Source of the DNA: Meconema thalassinum
Taxonomy: Eukaryota; Arthropoda; Insecta; Orthoptera; Tettigoniidae
DNA length: 64,000 nucleotides
Direction: 5' to 3'
Assembly: GCA_946902985.2 (NCBI GenBank)
Contig: OX336389.2
Span: 130,049,572-130,113,571 of the forward strand
In this document: in pieces, positions 35,872 to 46,856 of the stretch
Layout: the number at the start of each line of letters is the position of its first letter
Numbering within the stretch: the first letter of the stretch is position 1
Notes under the pieces: model-generated
The model's database searches: none
The model's input: the letters and a program-made list of their open reading frames with translations, nothing else
What the model was told of the DNA's origin: nothing
Program-made: the position numbers and the translations under genes

Positions 35872-36374
35872 GGGGCATATCCAGTTGCCGGATTCGTACT
35901 GGAGAGCCTCTAGAGTGGTAGATTGATTTCCGGTGGCACTCGTAAATCAACTCTCCTATCACATTTGATAAGACAAAATTAATTCAATATCAGCCACAGA
36001 CTACCCAATACAGTTCTAGATTCGCTGCGTGGAAATTGGAGAGTAGATGACCTAGCCGGAAAGATCTACACCAGATATCTTAGATTATACCATACAAAAC
36101 AATTATTATAATAATAACAATTATATTGATAATTATAATAATAATAACTTCTGCATATTATTCCCCAATTTACGGGATCGGAGACGAGCTGATGAGAACC
36201 ATTTCAAGGGAGTTGACGGTGGGATTTGAACCTTTGGCCATGCACGTTAATGCGCGTATCTTTCCAGATCAATATTAACAGTAATATCTATAATAGTGAT
36301 AAAGTGTATGGTTGATATTTTGAACAGTTCGAATGGAAGAGAAACTTAGTCTACTTTAATGATATTATTTTGTA
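35872..36374. other. Mostly featureless; possible SINE fragment at 36123-36265
   Basis: An (AAT)-rich stretch (36108-36145) precedes tttacgggatcggagacgag and, complemented, a B-box-like GGTTCAAATCCCACC near 36217. This could be a 5'-truncated tRNA-derived SINE on the minus strand, but no A box or TSD was found. Nothing else is recognised. Confidence 0.35.
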
Positions 36375-36517
36375 TTCTGAATTGTAATTTAAAATACTAG
36401 TTCGTGTTTTGTATTTTTCGGAAATTCATAAGTGTATTTTGTATCTAAAATACTTTTTGGTGAGCGTTTTTTGTTTTGTATTTAAAATACATTTTGGGTA
36501 TATTTTGCCCAAATCTG
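36375..36517. mobile_element. One terminus of a hAT-like element (fragment)
   Basis: The right end, complemented, reads CAGATTTGGGCAAAATATAC and continues with alternating GTATTTTAAATAC-like palindromes. CAG..TTGGGCAAAATA termini followed by repeated AAATAC/GTATTT blocks are a familiar hAT end. The partner end was not found, so this is a truncated copy. Confidence 0.5.
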
Positions 36518-37763
36518 TGGTGACGGAACAATATAGTTTACGCTCGCAAGGCTCGTGAAAAAAGATCACTCGAGGACGTTGGACATACCGGACCTTGTTT
36601 TGTCAGTACCCGTGTGATTTCTCAGTTTTAACCTTCTTCATTGAAGATCTTTGAATAAGGTTCGGATTAAGAAGAGGAGTTAGGATGTAAACAATACACA
36701 CACAACAATTAAATAGAAAAACAATCACTATCCACGCAAATTTTAAAGAAGTAAGGAGTTTGATTGGGGCACGCCTATGCCACATCGCTCTCACATTCGC
36801 ATCTTTTCGTCGCGATGTGTTGACGGAAGGTGCGAGTTGAAAAGCGCGTATCATCGAAGCCAGTTCTTCTCTAATAAGGAAAGCAGACTTAGGCAGATTA
36901 CGCCGTTTCCTCCCTCCCGTTAACAGCCTTTCACAATTTGTCCCAGTAAGTTCGAGTTCCATCATAAATAGTACTAACTAAAAATGTGCAAAATTAAATT
37001 TCCAATTAGCAACACATTAAACGAATTCAAACGTTTTAAGGAAATAAGAAAATCTAAAGGTTCCCTCTTAACCGTTCTACACAAATATATAATTTGTAGC
37101 CTAAATGTCTTCTGTAGAATTGATACAGTAACAAATACATTTCAGGCTGCTCCTTCGATTGGTGAGATGGAATCAAATTTTAAATAAAATTTTGTTTTTA
37201 ATGGCAAACAAACAATGTATTCCATTTAAACTGAACGTTACACGACTTACCAGAGATGTAAGCCTACTCTTCATTTAGACTGACTCTAGCTACACATTAA
37301 AGAAAGGCAGTTAATATATCTTCTAAAACACTGGATAAATAGCACCTAGCAACTCTTAGGAGAGACATCCCGTGCTCAGTATAAACGACGTTCCTGCCAT
37401 TGCTTTCAGAGTCCTTGATGTCACCGCCATAAATCAAGTCTAATACTTCTAAGTAGATGAAATAATATCGCCTACTAGACCATAAATATTTTTCCCACCC
37501 ACACCCCGTCCAAATCATAGAGCCTACTTCTGGGTGAAAGTAAAGTGTTCACCGGTTGCCGGTGACGCCATGGATTTAGAACGTGCTGGTAGGAATGGTG
37601 GTTCTCGACTGTACATCGGTATAAAATAGAACAGACCTTAGATTCATCAGTACGGGCAATTTAAAGGGAATATAATATATATTCTCTTATATAAACAAAA
37701 CACACATTTAGCAGAATTGGGCTTATGACATTTTTACTAACAACTAATCATTAGAAAAAGCTA
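36518..37763. other. Unassigned sequence with one unexplained open frame
   Basis: A 120-codon minus-strand frame at 36603-36965 includes a hydrophobic segment (WIVIVFLFNCCVCIVYIL) but no recognisable family, and its start region lacks context, so I do not call it a gene. A motif at 36590-36620 (ggaccttgttttgtcagtac) resembles 60370-60400 (ggaccttgtttggtcaacac), suggesting a shared dispersed repeat. Confidence 0.3.
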
Positions 37764-37900
37764 CAGGGCGCCAGGGAATGTTCTCCGCAGCGGCTACATG
37801 CTGCTGCGAGATGTAGCGTAAGCAGTTACGTTGGCAGCACGGTAAGCTTTGTTATCACCACGGCCGTTCATAACAGTGTTGTCCTTGTGTTCGAAGACAG
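37764..37900 (+). mobile_element. Left-end fragment of a DUF4817-type TA transposon
   Basis: Starts after TA (37762-37763) with CAGGGCGCCAGGGAATGTTC and TTCTCCGCAG, matching the left TIR of 4214 and 13498, then diverges within about 100-140 bp. The right end is absent. Confidence 0.6.
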
Positions 37901-38190
37901 ACTTCAACATGTCTACACTTGTAACATCGGTTCAAAATTATTCATGTTGAAATTATGTGGATGAATGTTCAAAGTATGAGTTCATTTGAAACTGAACAAT
38001 AGGTTTAATGATAGTTAAATGGTAAAACCAGAACTTCCTACTTACTTTCTGATGACCGGTACAGTATATTTTGATAACATTTTCCAATTAATAGCCTTTA
38101 TTAGATCTTAAATACATGTTCAACTATTTCCTTTAATAACTTTGTAAGGACGTCGATTACTCCTAAACTTTCATATTCAACATTGGATAT

Positions 38191-38310
38191 TAAAATGAAA
38201 ATCCACAGCCTGCTTCCAGTCGACAGACCTGGTCAGGGAATGGAATGAATGAAGCCCCTATCTAGCGGCGAGAATATTAACTGTGGCGGCTGCCGAAGCC
38301 TGTCGCACAC
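38191..38310 (-). mobile_element. 5'-truncated SINE (family D)
   Basis: Only the 3' 120 bp of family D remain (tccacagcctgcttccagtc to cgaagcctgtcgcac); the tRNA-like head is missing. The short repeat tggatat at 38184-38190 and 38313-38319 suggests truncation during insertion and not a later deletion. Confidence 0.75.
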
Positions 38311-38375
38311 ACTGGATATATGGGAGTTAAATTTTATTATATTATTTCTCATAGAAAATAGACATTATAGTATAT

Positions 38376-38862
38376 TAGTACATTATGCAGCGAGCCTATA
38401 ATGGCAATAATTAAGACACGAGTATGTTTATAAAACGTGCGTAAGCGAGTTTTATAATTTCTATACGAGTGTCTTAATTACCATTATAGGCGAGTTGCAT
38501 ACGACTGTTTATGTTCGACAATAATTATAACTTTATTATATGTTTTAACATAAATATTCATAAATATGTGTGGGATTCAGTTAATTCAGTTAGTGGCACT
38601 GGCTTTGCTGACTGAACAGAGCGCATGCGTGGTCAAGGCACTCCGAAAGCAGAGACCATTCACTTTGCTTGCCAACACAGAAATATGTTGGATTTTGAGC
38701 GCATGCGCGAAGGTATCCTTACCTAATTGGTCACACAACTGTTTCTTGAGCTCTGATTGGTGGGAGAAACTATTTCATAATGAAAAATAGTGTTATAATG
38801 AGCCTCATTTTGATACAGTTTTCTGACACATAATGTTTACTTTTCGACATCGTCGAACATAA
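38376..38862. repeat. Foldback-containing dispersed repeat, copy 1
   Basis: Nearly identical, in inverted orientation, to 45904-46399. Its left ~130 bp is a strong palindrome: GCCTATAATGGCAATAATTA (near 38394) faces its complement near 38470-38491, and inner arms around acgagtat/atacgagt pair too. The right end carries tcgacatcgtcga. No TIR joins the two ends and no TSD is evident. An open frame of 74 codons here appears in both copies but is short and unrecognised. Confidence 0.8.
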
Positions 38863-40766
38863 AAGTATGTTATCTTAATACAACGCATGCTGTCGATGAC
38901 CCCAATGAAGGGTTAAAACATGTTTCATTAACCATTTAAGTATCAACAGGTGTCACTTTGTAAACTTAATTAATACAGACGTTAATGCGTTTATTCTACA
39001 CATTTTCTGTCAAGGTTAGTGTTTTTCATTCATATACAATTTCACTTACCATGGTTTACACTTGAACCCCTCAATTAGCAACAACAACAACAATCATTTG
39101 ATGCTCTGACTGGAATCTGTAGAAGGGAATTTAAAGGAAAGACAAATGGTTGATTTTCTTATTATAGTGACGGCTAATTTAGGTGCGTCTTCAGTTCGCG
39201 CTCGTTCCTCTCAGCTGTTGGGGCTGTCGGGCCCTGGCGCTGTGGCTGCTCACTGTTGACTGAGTGCTGGGTGACGTTGTTGTGATCCTCGGTCCAAACT
39301 TGGCTCCCGATGGCGTTTCTGCTTGGGGGATTGCCGCGTGTCTTGGCTGGCCCTGCGTCAGCTGTTCAGAGCCTTCACAGCGAAACACTCATTATCCCAC
39401 TGTCTGACTCACCATCACCTTTTCGACTCATCCACACTGAAGTGTTGCCTAAATGTCCGTAGCCTTCACCAGCTTCATATCAAACAGATGCACAACAACC
39501 TGAACATCATAAAGATAGCTTTCTCGGTGGACCCATAAACCGAAGATAACCTGCTCGATTCCCAACAAGAAAGTCAGAAGGGCGGGAAATAGCCTACTCA
39601 TGGCACTCCGAATCATAGAATATTAGCTTAAGAAAGACCTGTCGTACACCTATGGTTTTAATTAAATCTCAGTAATAGGTCACCCAGTGGAGGTCCGGTT
39701 TCACTCAAGGAAACAGTACAAACGGAAGGCTGGGAGAATAGATAGCCTATATGGATTCACCTCAAGATAACTAACTCAGCCACCTGAGGTACTTTACGGT
39801 ACCAATTATTATTAGCCTACTATTTTTTTACAACGTTATGCCCGACCCTCCGTTCTTCAGTCCATGTTTTATTATTATTATTAATAATACAGTACTATTA
39901 TTATTATCTCTACTACCATGATACAAGAGTCAGGCATAAGGTCTTTCACAGCATACACACAAGAGCCATAACAAGTACTAAATATGTAAAACCTTTATGA
40001 GTAATTAGCTATGGTTCCAAGGGACTAAATGTTATTGTACCATCACTACTTAATGAGCTACCACCTGGATTGTCCAACATTGGACAGCAAACAACTAGCT
40101 ATACGTCGCATTTAAAAATTATTACCTAAATAAACATTAATTTATAACATAGACTAATTATTAGATTTACATTTTATAGTGATATATAATTTATATCACT
40201 AAGGCAATACTTACAGTACTGCGTACCACATACTGTAGTCTCATAGTGTAACATATTGTGTTTTTAATTATTTACATTATCATTTTTCTCATTATCACCC
40301 CTAATGTTAAATCAGTTATATGTATTAAAAGTAAAATAAAATAAATATTTGAGAAAAAAATGTAACATCTATTTTGCATGTACTCTTGTATTAAAATACA
40401 ATCTGTATATACAATATGTAGTAAATAATAATTAATATATCTGATTTTTAGGTTTTAAAAATTGACATATTAGGTTTTCAAAATCATAAAATATTTTTTC
40501 TTAGGTTTTCAATAGGCAGAATAGGTTTTTAATTAGTTTTTTATGTTTAAAGTGTAGCAAAAGTTGACATAAAATGTGCAAAGCTTAAAATTAATGCCGA
40601 ATCGTTAGTAGAAAATCTGATCACAAGGAGAGTGTAAATATTTTACACAATGATACGTCTTTTTCAAATTATCACCAAGAACTTCACACTTTGAGGCAAT
40701 ATTTGCTCTCCTTAAATAAGTTATGTTTCCATATTCAACAAAACCAAGGATGTCAGAGGTGGTTTT
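38863..40766. other. No recognisable feature
   Basis: A G+C-richer island at 39185-39420 gives short open frames on both strands without recognised domains. AT-rich DNA with small (TTA)n runs near 39871-39905 follows. Nothing is assignable. Confidence 0.4.
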
Positions 40767-41989
40767 TAGTCTATTTTCATTTATGAAAGAATAGGCTAAT
40801 GACATCACCTTTTGACCGTGTGTGTGTGTGCGTATGTGTGTGTGTGCGTATGTGTGTATTTGTGTGTGTGAGAGCCTAATAAAATCTAAAAGACCGAAGC
40901 GATTTCAATAAAACTCCGTAAGGACATAGTACTATATCGTCTGACCTCGACCGGGCCATTCAAATTCTACAACATCTCACCAATCCAACATGGGGGCTGT
41001 GCGAAATATCTCACTGGCATTCTATATCTCCAAAACTATTTCTGATATCACTCTGAAATTTTGTACGTTGATAAAGGGTACTATTGGAATGTCATATATG
41101 TAACTTTCAAAAATCTGTTTAGTACTGTACGAACATGGAGGCCAAGCGAATTTGAAACATTTACATAGACTTTTCTCGCGATTTAACCATACGAGCGCAG
41201 TGACATGGTACAGCAAATGTTTATACATATTGTAATGTACTGACATCTAATTTTATTCCAATGTTTAAATAACCTCAAGTTGGCGGCTGTGCGAAATTTT
41301 AAAATTAAGTTTTTATTTCTTATGTCCTAATCATGCGATCGAAGTCAATGTGTGAATAATGAACCTACACAATAATCATCATCTACATGGATACAAATCC
41401 AACTTGTCGACCATCTTCACGGAACACGCAAACAAAATGTTGAACATGTTTAGATGGTTCTCAACATCTACTAATCTATGGTAGCATTCAAACTGAAATT
41501 TTGTATGTTGATAAAGGCTATTAACATAAGTTCACCTACGGGACTTTCAATATCCTGGTCATCACAAATCTCACAAGGCGGCGACGCGAAATTTAAATAA
41601 TTAAATGGAGGTTTCTCGCGATTTGACCATCCGAGCGCAGTGAAACATGGTAGGATAAATGCCTATACAAATTTAAATCCACCGACATCTAATTTATTTC
41701 AATTGTTTTGATACCCTAAAGATGGCGGCTGTGAAAAATGTTAAAATCTCGTTTTAATTTCGTGTGTCCTAATCATGCGATTGAAGTTTAGATAACAAAC
41801 CTACGCAATAATATTCATCTAATAATACATAACTCTATAGCCAAAATATATAAAATTCCTATATGGCGACCACCCGAAATATTTAGACGGTTCACAATAT
41901 CTACGAATCTATTACAGCAATCAAACTGAAATTTTTATGTTGATAGAGGCAATTAGCTTACGTAGGATACCGTATATGAAAATAGGCTA
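40767..41989. mobile_element. TIR element built of ~420-bp repeats, copy 2 (inverted to copy 1)
   Basis: Ends TAGTCTATTTTCAT (left) and the complement of TAGCCTATTTTCAT (right). The internal units (gttgataaagggtac, gttgataaaggctatt and gttgatagaggcaatt near 41068, 41507 and 41938) are about 430 bp apart. A (TG)n tract lies at 40819-40870, mirroring the CA-rich tract of copy 1. Non-coding; superfamily unknown. A ~33-bp foreign insertion in one unit (41413-41447) is described under findings. Confidence 0.75.
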
Positions 41990-42611
41990 TTTGTATCTTC
42001 ACGGAACACGCAAACAAAATGTTGAACATTTATTAATCTCATGTAAATTTCTTTTAGGATTAGGGAATAACCCATCTCATTTGAGTACAATCGTGTTGAC
42101 CGACTGAAAAGCATTTAACTTTCACTGAATTATCACTTTAGACTTTTTTATTTTTGATTTTAATGCGAGTAGAATTTACAAAATTAATAATATAAGGACG
42201 TCCATTTCGTAATGTTAATTAATATTGTCATTAATATCATTGTTTCATAAAAAATGCATATGAAGTTGTTAGACTATGAAAACAAGCTGAATCAGGTCCC
42301 AATGAAGGACTGAAGACTTGTTCCTATAAAGAAGAGAGAAAGTTGAGTATTAGCAGGTGGCAACAATATATTATAATAAGGAATTACATCTAAAAAATTC
42401 ATTTTTTACGTTGAATAGTAAAAGTAATAGGCAAATTCTATATCTAGAAAGCCATTAAAAAATGGAATCAGAAATACTACCGAGTTTTTAACAATGCCAT
42501 TATCACAGAATTCCTCTTCTTCTATTTGAAGCACTAGCATTCATTTTGCTGTTTTTTCTTGTCCCTTTGCCCTTGCTTCAAACTCAGCCTCTCTTTTTAA
42601 ATATTTATGTA
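41990..42611. other. Unassigned; short match to 22640-22690
   Basis: About 42085-42115, complemented, resembles 22645-22690 (cttttcagtcggtcaacacg shared), so both flanks may belong to one older repeat. No coding feature. Confidence 0.4.
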
Positions 42612-43238
42612 CAGGATCATTATCAATGTGCACCCCGATAAACACGGCAAGCTAAGCCGGCTGTGACTGGCGCAGATCGCGGGCGCGCGTACACGGTTCT
42701 GCCGGTGGTGGCGCGCACTCTCACACTTTTACCAAACATGTTCAATAATGTGCACTTAAAGTGCTCATAGGCGATTCTGAAAATGTCCTCCCTCTCTTGT
42801 AACACACACCTGACATCTTCTGATGAAAGAATGTCTGTCAACACTTGTATTATTTACAAAGCTTGTTTCCTAATTGTACTGGCATTAGGCACAGGTCTTC
42901 CTGGAAACTTGATTCGTAATTGTCGTTTCGTTTCAGGACAAGATTTTCTGTTTTTCATATACGAATTATGGAAACACACACGTTCGCGCAATGTGAATTG
43001 GTGTCTAGGCATGACCAACAATCACAGTAATAGCATTACTCACGAAACGTGCAACACTAACGTCTAAGCATTGCAGATACACGTCCATATGAATGACAAA
43101 TCACGTGTGAACCAACGATGTGAGTCAGCGGTGGGCGCAAACCACCGGCTGAACAGCGTACGGGCGCCCGCGATCTGCGCTAGTCACTGCCGGCTTAGCT
43201 TGCCGTGTTTATCGGGGCGCACATAGTTAATGACCCTG
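42612..43238 (-). mobile_element. TA transposon with ~120-bp TIRs, internally deleted
   Basis: The left end CAGGATCATTATCAATGTGC and right end (complement CAGGGTCATTAACTATGTGC) are inverted for about 120 bp, including aaacacggcaagctaagccg. TA lies at 42610-42611 and 43239-43240. The interior keeps only a transposase N-terminus on the minus strand. Length 627 bp. Confidence 0.82.
42875..43012 (-). pseudogene. DUF4817-like transposase N-terminus, remnant
   Basis: From the ATG at 43010-43012 the minus strand reads RERVCFHNSYMKNRKSC, a K/R helix, then RIKFPGRPVPNASTIRKQA and a stop. This matches the first helix-turn-helix of DUF4817-type transposases and parallels 4436 and 13732 but is a separate subfamily. 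The rest of the transposase is deleted. Confidence 0.65.
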
Positions 43239-43293
43239 TATCTATCGTCAAACAGAAATAAAAGTAAAAATGTACTTTGGTTGTTTTACTAAT

Positions 43294-43490
43294 AAGGAAG
43301 GAAGCTTGTAGTATTTCGTGACCGTTAATCTTGCGATCATGAGCCACGGGACCTCGTTTTTACGTGGAACCTGAACCACAGAACATAGCATTTCACTTCG
43401 AAAATCTCACATTCATTGACCGGGAATCGAGCCCGATCTGCCTTGGGGAGAGGCAAACAGCTTGACCGCTGTGCCACCACGCCCCCGCTC
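43294..43490 (-). mobile_element. tRNA-derived SINE (family F), 8-bp TSD
   Basis: Minus-strand head GGGGGCGTGGTGGCACAGCG with A box TGGCACAGCGGT and B-box-like GGCTCGATTCC near 43427. The 8-mer ttactaat flanks it at 43286-43293 and 43491-43498. Confidence 0.85.
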
Positions 43491-43498
43491 TTACTAAT

Positions 43499-43907
43499 GG
43501 TAATATGACGCACGATTGTGGGAAAGTATAAGGAAAGTGTCCTCAGGAATGTACCGTTAGAGAGCCAAAAGTCCGTAGATTAATATGACACGCAAACAAA
43601 ATGTTGTACATTTGGTAGATTTTGGCCATTCCTGAGCCCCTCATAGGTCTATTTACACTTAGCAGTAGCGTAACCGTGACCTGACCGGCACGTGATCCTA
43701 CCGGCGAGCCTGAAAATATTCTTCCAGGATATTGAGAGGTGTTGATCATACTCGCCCGGCACCTGGCCGTGACAGTACAGTCAGTGCTCTAACCATCGCC
43801 GTACCGTGACAATCAGGGTAGTCCCCACCGATATTAACGTACTAGGCTACGCTGGTGAACGAGTTATTATTTCTTGGGAGCACACATGCACTTAATGCTA
43901 CGATAAC
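43499..43907. other. No recognisable feature
   Basis: Contains the third copy of the ~24-bp acacgcaaacaaaatgttg motif at 43588-43611. No gene or transposon ends. Confidence 0.4.
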
Positions 43908-43910
43908 TAA

Positions 43911-44684
43911 TGCCCATTGCTCACGGTAAAATTTTCCTTCAAATTTATTGTACAATAATTTAATTTTATAAAATTTCTGTTGCTCACGGTCAAATTCAAG
44001 TTTTATATAACCTTTGATAAAACTTTCCATAAAATAGGACATGCTCTATTCCGTAAAATTAATTTTGCGAAATGAACCAATCAGAGAAGCTGGCAGACGA
44101 TGATGCTGGCGCCACGTGGAGAGAAGATTGTGAAGCTCGCTTGTAATCAAAAACTTCGAAAATGGCAGGCTCCGGCTGGACTAAGGACGCTGTTTGGTGT
44201 TTTATTGGACGAGTACCAGAAATATCCGTGTTAGTACGAGGTTAAAACGCCCATATACTACAATAGAAATGCAAGAAGGAAGGCAGAAATCTCCTCCATT
44301 CTTAGAAAATTCCTATATGAATTCTGATCTTCTAACCTCAACTCGTTTTCGACCAAGGACAGCATTCCTCTACCTCTTCTTTTTATCCATTCCCGAGTCC
44401 AGCACTTCCTAGCATTTCTTTTCTTTCTTTTTACCACCGTACAACATATAATTGTAGCTAAAGCAGCAATTGTTGCTTTGTTTGTTGGAGCCATACTCTC
44501 AAACCAATGTGTGTTGAACAGCTGATTCTTGGTTCAGAAGTTTATCGGTAGATGGCGATCCTGATACATCCACGGATTTTGTAAAATAATTTTACCGTGA
44601 ACAACACAGCTTGCTTTGGTAAAATTTTTATAAAATTAGTTGTACAATAAATTTTAAGAAACATTTTACCGTGAGCAACGGGCA
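43911..44684. mobile_element. 774-bp TIR element with TAA TSD (PIF/Harbinger-like?)
   Basis: The left end TGCCCATTGCTCACGGTAAA is complemented at the right end, and TAA lies at 43908-43910 and 44685-44687. A 3-bp TAA/TTA duplication is usual for PIF/Harbinger. The ttgctcacggt motif recurs internally near 43980 and, complemented, near 44597, giving layered inverted repeats. No transposase or Myb-like protein is visible. Confidence 0.65.
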
Positions 44685-44924
44685 TAATACTGCCTTTTTC
44701 TTATGTCGAATTCCAATGTTGCGGAACCAAACAATGACGATCTCGTTAAAAATCTAGATCCGCTTTGTCTTCCCGTTGCTTTGAATTGCTCTTCTTGGCC
44801 TATGTACTACCAGCTGATTTGGCAATTCACCAATATTACGATTTACTCTGCAGATTTTTATGTTGTTGTGTTGTTAATACTTTTTGGTTATCTTGGTCAT
44901 CTGTCCCGTGTACTGGAGTGTATA

Positions 44925-45095
44925 TGGGAGATGCAGGAGGGTCAAGGGTACGGTAGGTGCTCTGGAACTTGAAGTTGGGTACCAAAGCGATATTTGCCAG
45001 GAGGCCACTCTCAGCACCAGGATTCGAACCACTAATCTCCGGATTATTTACAGCTCCCACTCATAATGGTGTGCGGCTCAACACGGCAACGCCAT
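44925..45095 (-). mobile_element. Probable tRNA-derived SINE (family G)
   Basis: On the minus strand a perfect B box GGTTCGAATCC (near 45024) follows GTTGCCGTGTTGAGCCGCAC, which could be a degenerate A-box region. Boundaries are approximate; no TSD was identified. Confidence 0.55.
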
Positions 45096-45140
45096 GGTAT
45101 GAAGAATTTTAAATATGTGTATCAAATTATTTCATACTGA

Positions 45141-45252
45141 AAGGAAAGGAAGCTTTTAGTTTTATGTAACCGTTAATCATGCGATCATGAGCCACGTGAC
45201 CTCCTTTTTACGTGGAACCCAAACCACAGGACATGGCATTTTACTTCTAAAA
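45141..45252 (-). mobile_element. 5'-truncated SINE (family F), 13-bp TSD
   Basis: Matches the tail half of 43294-43490 (atgcgatcatgagccacg, tttacgtggaaccc). The tRNA head is missing. The 13-mer tatttcatactga flanks it at 45128-45140 and 45253-45265, proving insertion as a truncated copy. Confidence 0.85.
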
Positions 45253-45265
45253 TATTTCATACTGA

Positions 45266-45758
45266 CTCAATTCATTGTATCATTAAGGCTAAACTCTACC
45301 TTTGGAAAGATTGCTTTACAAAGAACCACTTTAATATAACACAAAGATGGCTGAATGCGATTTTGAGGTAAGATGTCTGACCTAAGCGAAATCTCTCCCT
45401 CATTAACTCTGTATGTTCGACGTTAACATACGAGCTACCACTACATGGGCCAAACATAGACATGGTGTAACAGGATTCTCCGAGAAATGTATTCTAAGTT
45501 ATGCAAGCAAGCACAGAGAAAACACGCTCTGATATGCTAATGTTACAAATGGAACTCAGACATTAAGCTCAAGGAAATGTGTCCGATAATCCTTGACTGA
45601 TATTCCGTGCTAATTCCACCCGTCATTGACTGTCCAACAATAGTATATCGCCACAAAGTTGACGTCTGTCGTACTGGATTCATATTTCAGCTGAAAATGG
45701 ATAACAGCCATTTGATGATTACCCTCTATTGGATGAATTGTATTCGAAATTGTCGGAT
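45266..45758. other. No recognisable feature
   Basis: No family motif or repeat end recognised; open frames are short. Confidence 0.4.
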
Positions 45759-45903
45759 ATACACTGACCGGCAAAGAAAACCGATCACTTGAAAAATTCA
45801 ACATTACTTTCATTTAAATCATAAGTTTGAGGGCTCTAGACCTAGTAATACTGTTTAGGGCATGAAAGTACGGTTAATTGTTTTCCTAGATGTATTATCA
45901 TTC

Positions 45904-46399
45904 TTTATGTTCGACGATGTCGAAATGTAAACATTATGTGTCAGAAAACTGTATCATAATGAGGCTCATTATAACACTATTTTTCATTATGATACAGTTT
46001 CTCCCACCAATCAGTACTCAAGAAACAGTTGTGTGGCCAATTAGATAAGGATACCTTCGCGCATGCGCTCAAAATCCAACATATTTCTGTGTTGTCAAGT
46101 AAAGTGAATGGTCTCTGCTTCCGGAGTGCCTTGACCACGCATGCGCTCTGTTCAGTCACCAAAGCCAGCGCGCCCTGTTCACTAATAACTGAATTAACTG
46201 AATCCCACAGATATTTATGAATATTTATGTTAAAACATATAATAAAGTTATAATTATCGTCGAACATAAACAGTCGTATGCAACTCACCTATAATGGTAA
46301 TTAAGACACTCGTATTGAAATTATAAAACTCGCATACGCTCGTTTTATAAAGATACTCGTGTCTTAATTATTGCCATTATAGCCTCGTTGCATGATGTA
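45904..46399. repeat. Foldback-containing dispersed repeat, copy 2
   Basis: Inverted relative to 38376-38862 and highly similar over its full length, including the terminal tcgacgatgtcga and the ~130-bp palindrome at its right part (46270-46395). Nested inside the element 45762-46855. Confidence 0.8.
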
Positions 46400-46405
46400 C
46401 TATTA

Positions 46406-46702
46406 TGTCATTGTTTCACCTAACAATAGCGATTCATTGACATGACGCTGTTTCCCGCGGAAAAATGTGCGCGCCACCATTTTCGATCAGAGCCACTGCC
46501 CTGGCAACATCTTCACGCCTCAAGCGCATATTCGTCTCTGAATTGCGCAAGAACAACTGAGGATACGGTTGTATTGATCTCTTCGTATGCCAACAAGAGG
46601 CAAAAAAACATTGCATTGTTGACGATAGCGATGGTGCGCACATCTTTCCGCGGGAAACAGCATCATGTCAAAGAATCGCTATCGTTAAGTGAAACAATGA
46701 CA
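46406..46702. mobile_element. Palindromic MITE, ~75-bp TIRs
   Basis: The left TGTCATTGTTTCACCTAACA is complemented at the right end, and complementarity continues through gctgtttcccgcgg to about 46480/46625. Length 297 bp, G+C-richer centre. Flanking duplication not resolved. Confidence 0.8.
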
Positions 46703-46856
46703 TGAACAATGGTAATGCATCCAGGGAACCAATTTAACCTTACTTCCAAGCTATAACTACAGTATGTACTGTACTAGGCCTATACCGATCATATTTATGA
46801 TTTGAATGAAAGTAATGTTGAATTTTCCAAGTGATCGTTTTTTTTTCGGTCAGTGT

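Larger units (their letters stand above)
45762..46855. mobile_element. Tc1/mariner-like element split by two nested insertions
   Basis: The left TIR CACTGACCGGCAAAGAAAAC (45762 on, through cgatcacttgaaaaattcaa) is complemented at 46796-46855. TA lies at 45760-45761 and 46856-46857. Between them, 45904-46399 is a copy of the foldback repeat also seen at 38376, and 46406-46702 is a separate palindromic MITE. The remaining host-element DNA is about 300 bp and non-coding, so the original was itself a MITE. Confidence 0.8.

Noticed and set aside
36603..36965. 120-codon minus-strand frame with a hydrophobic segment
   Set aside because: No recognised family or supporting context; could be chance. 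Noted but not called as a gene.
44703..44972. 89-codon frame with two hydrophobic stretches
   Set aside because: Next to a TIR element and runs into a SINE; no homology recognised and no promoter or splice context.
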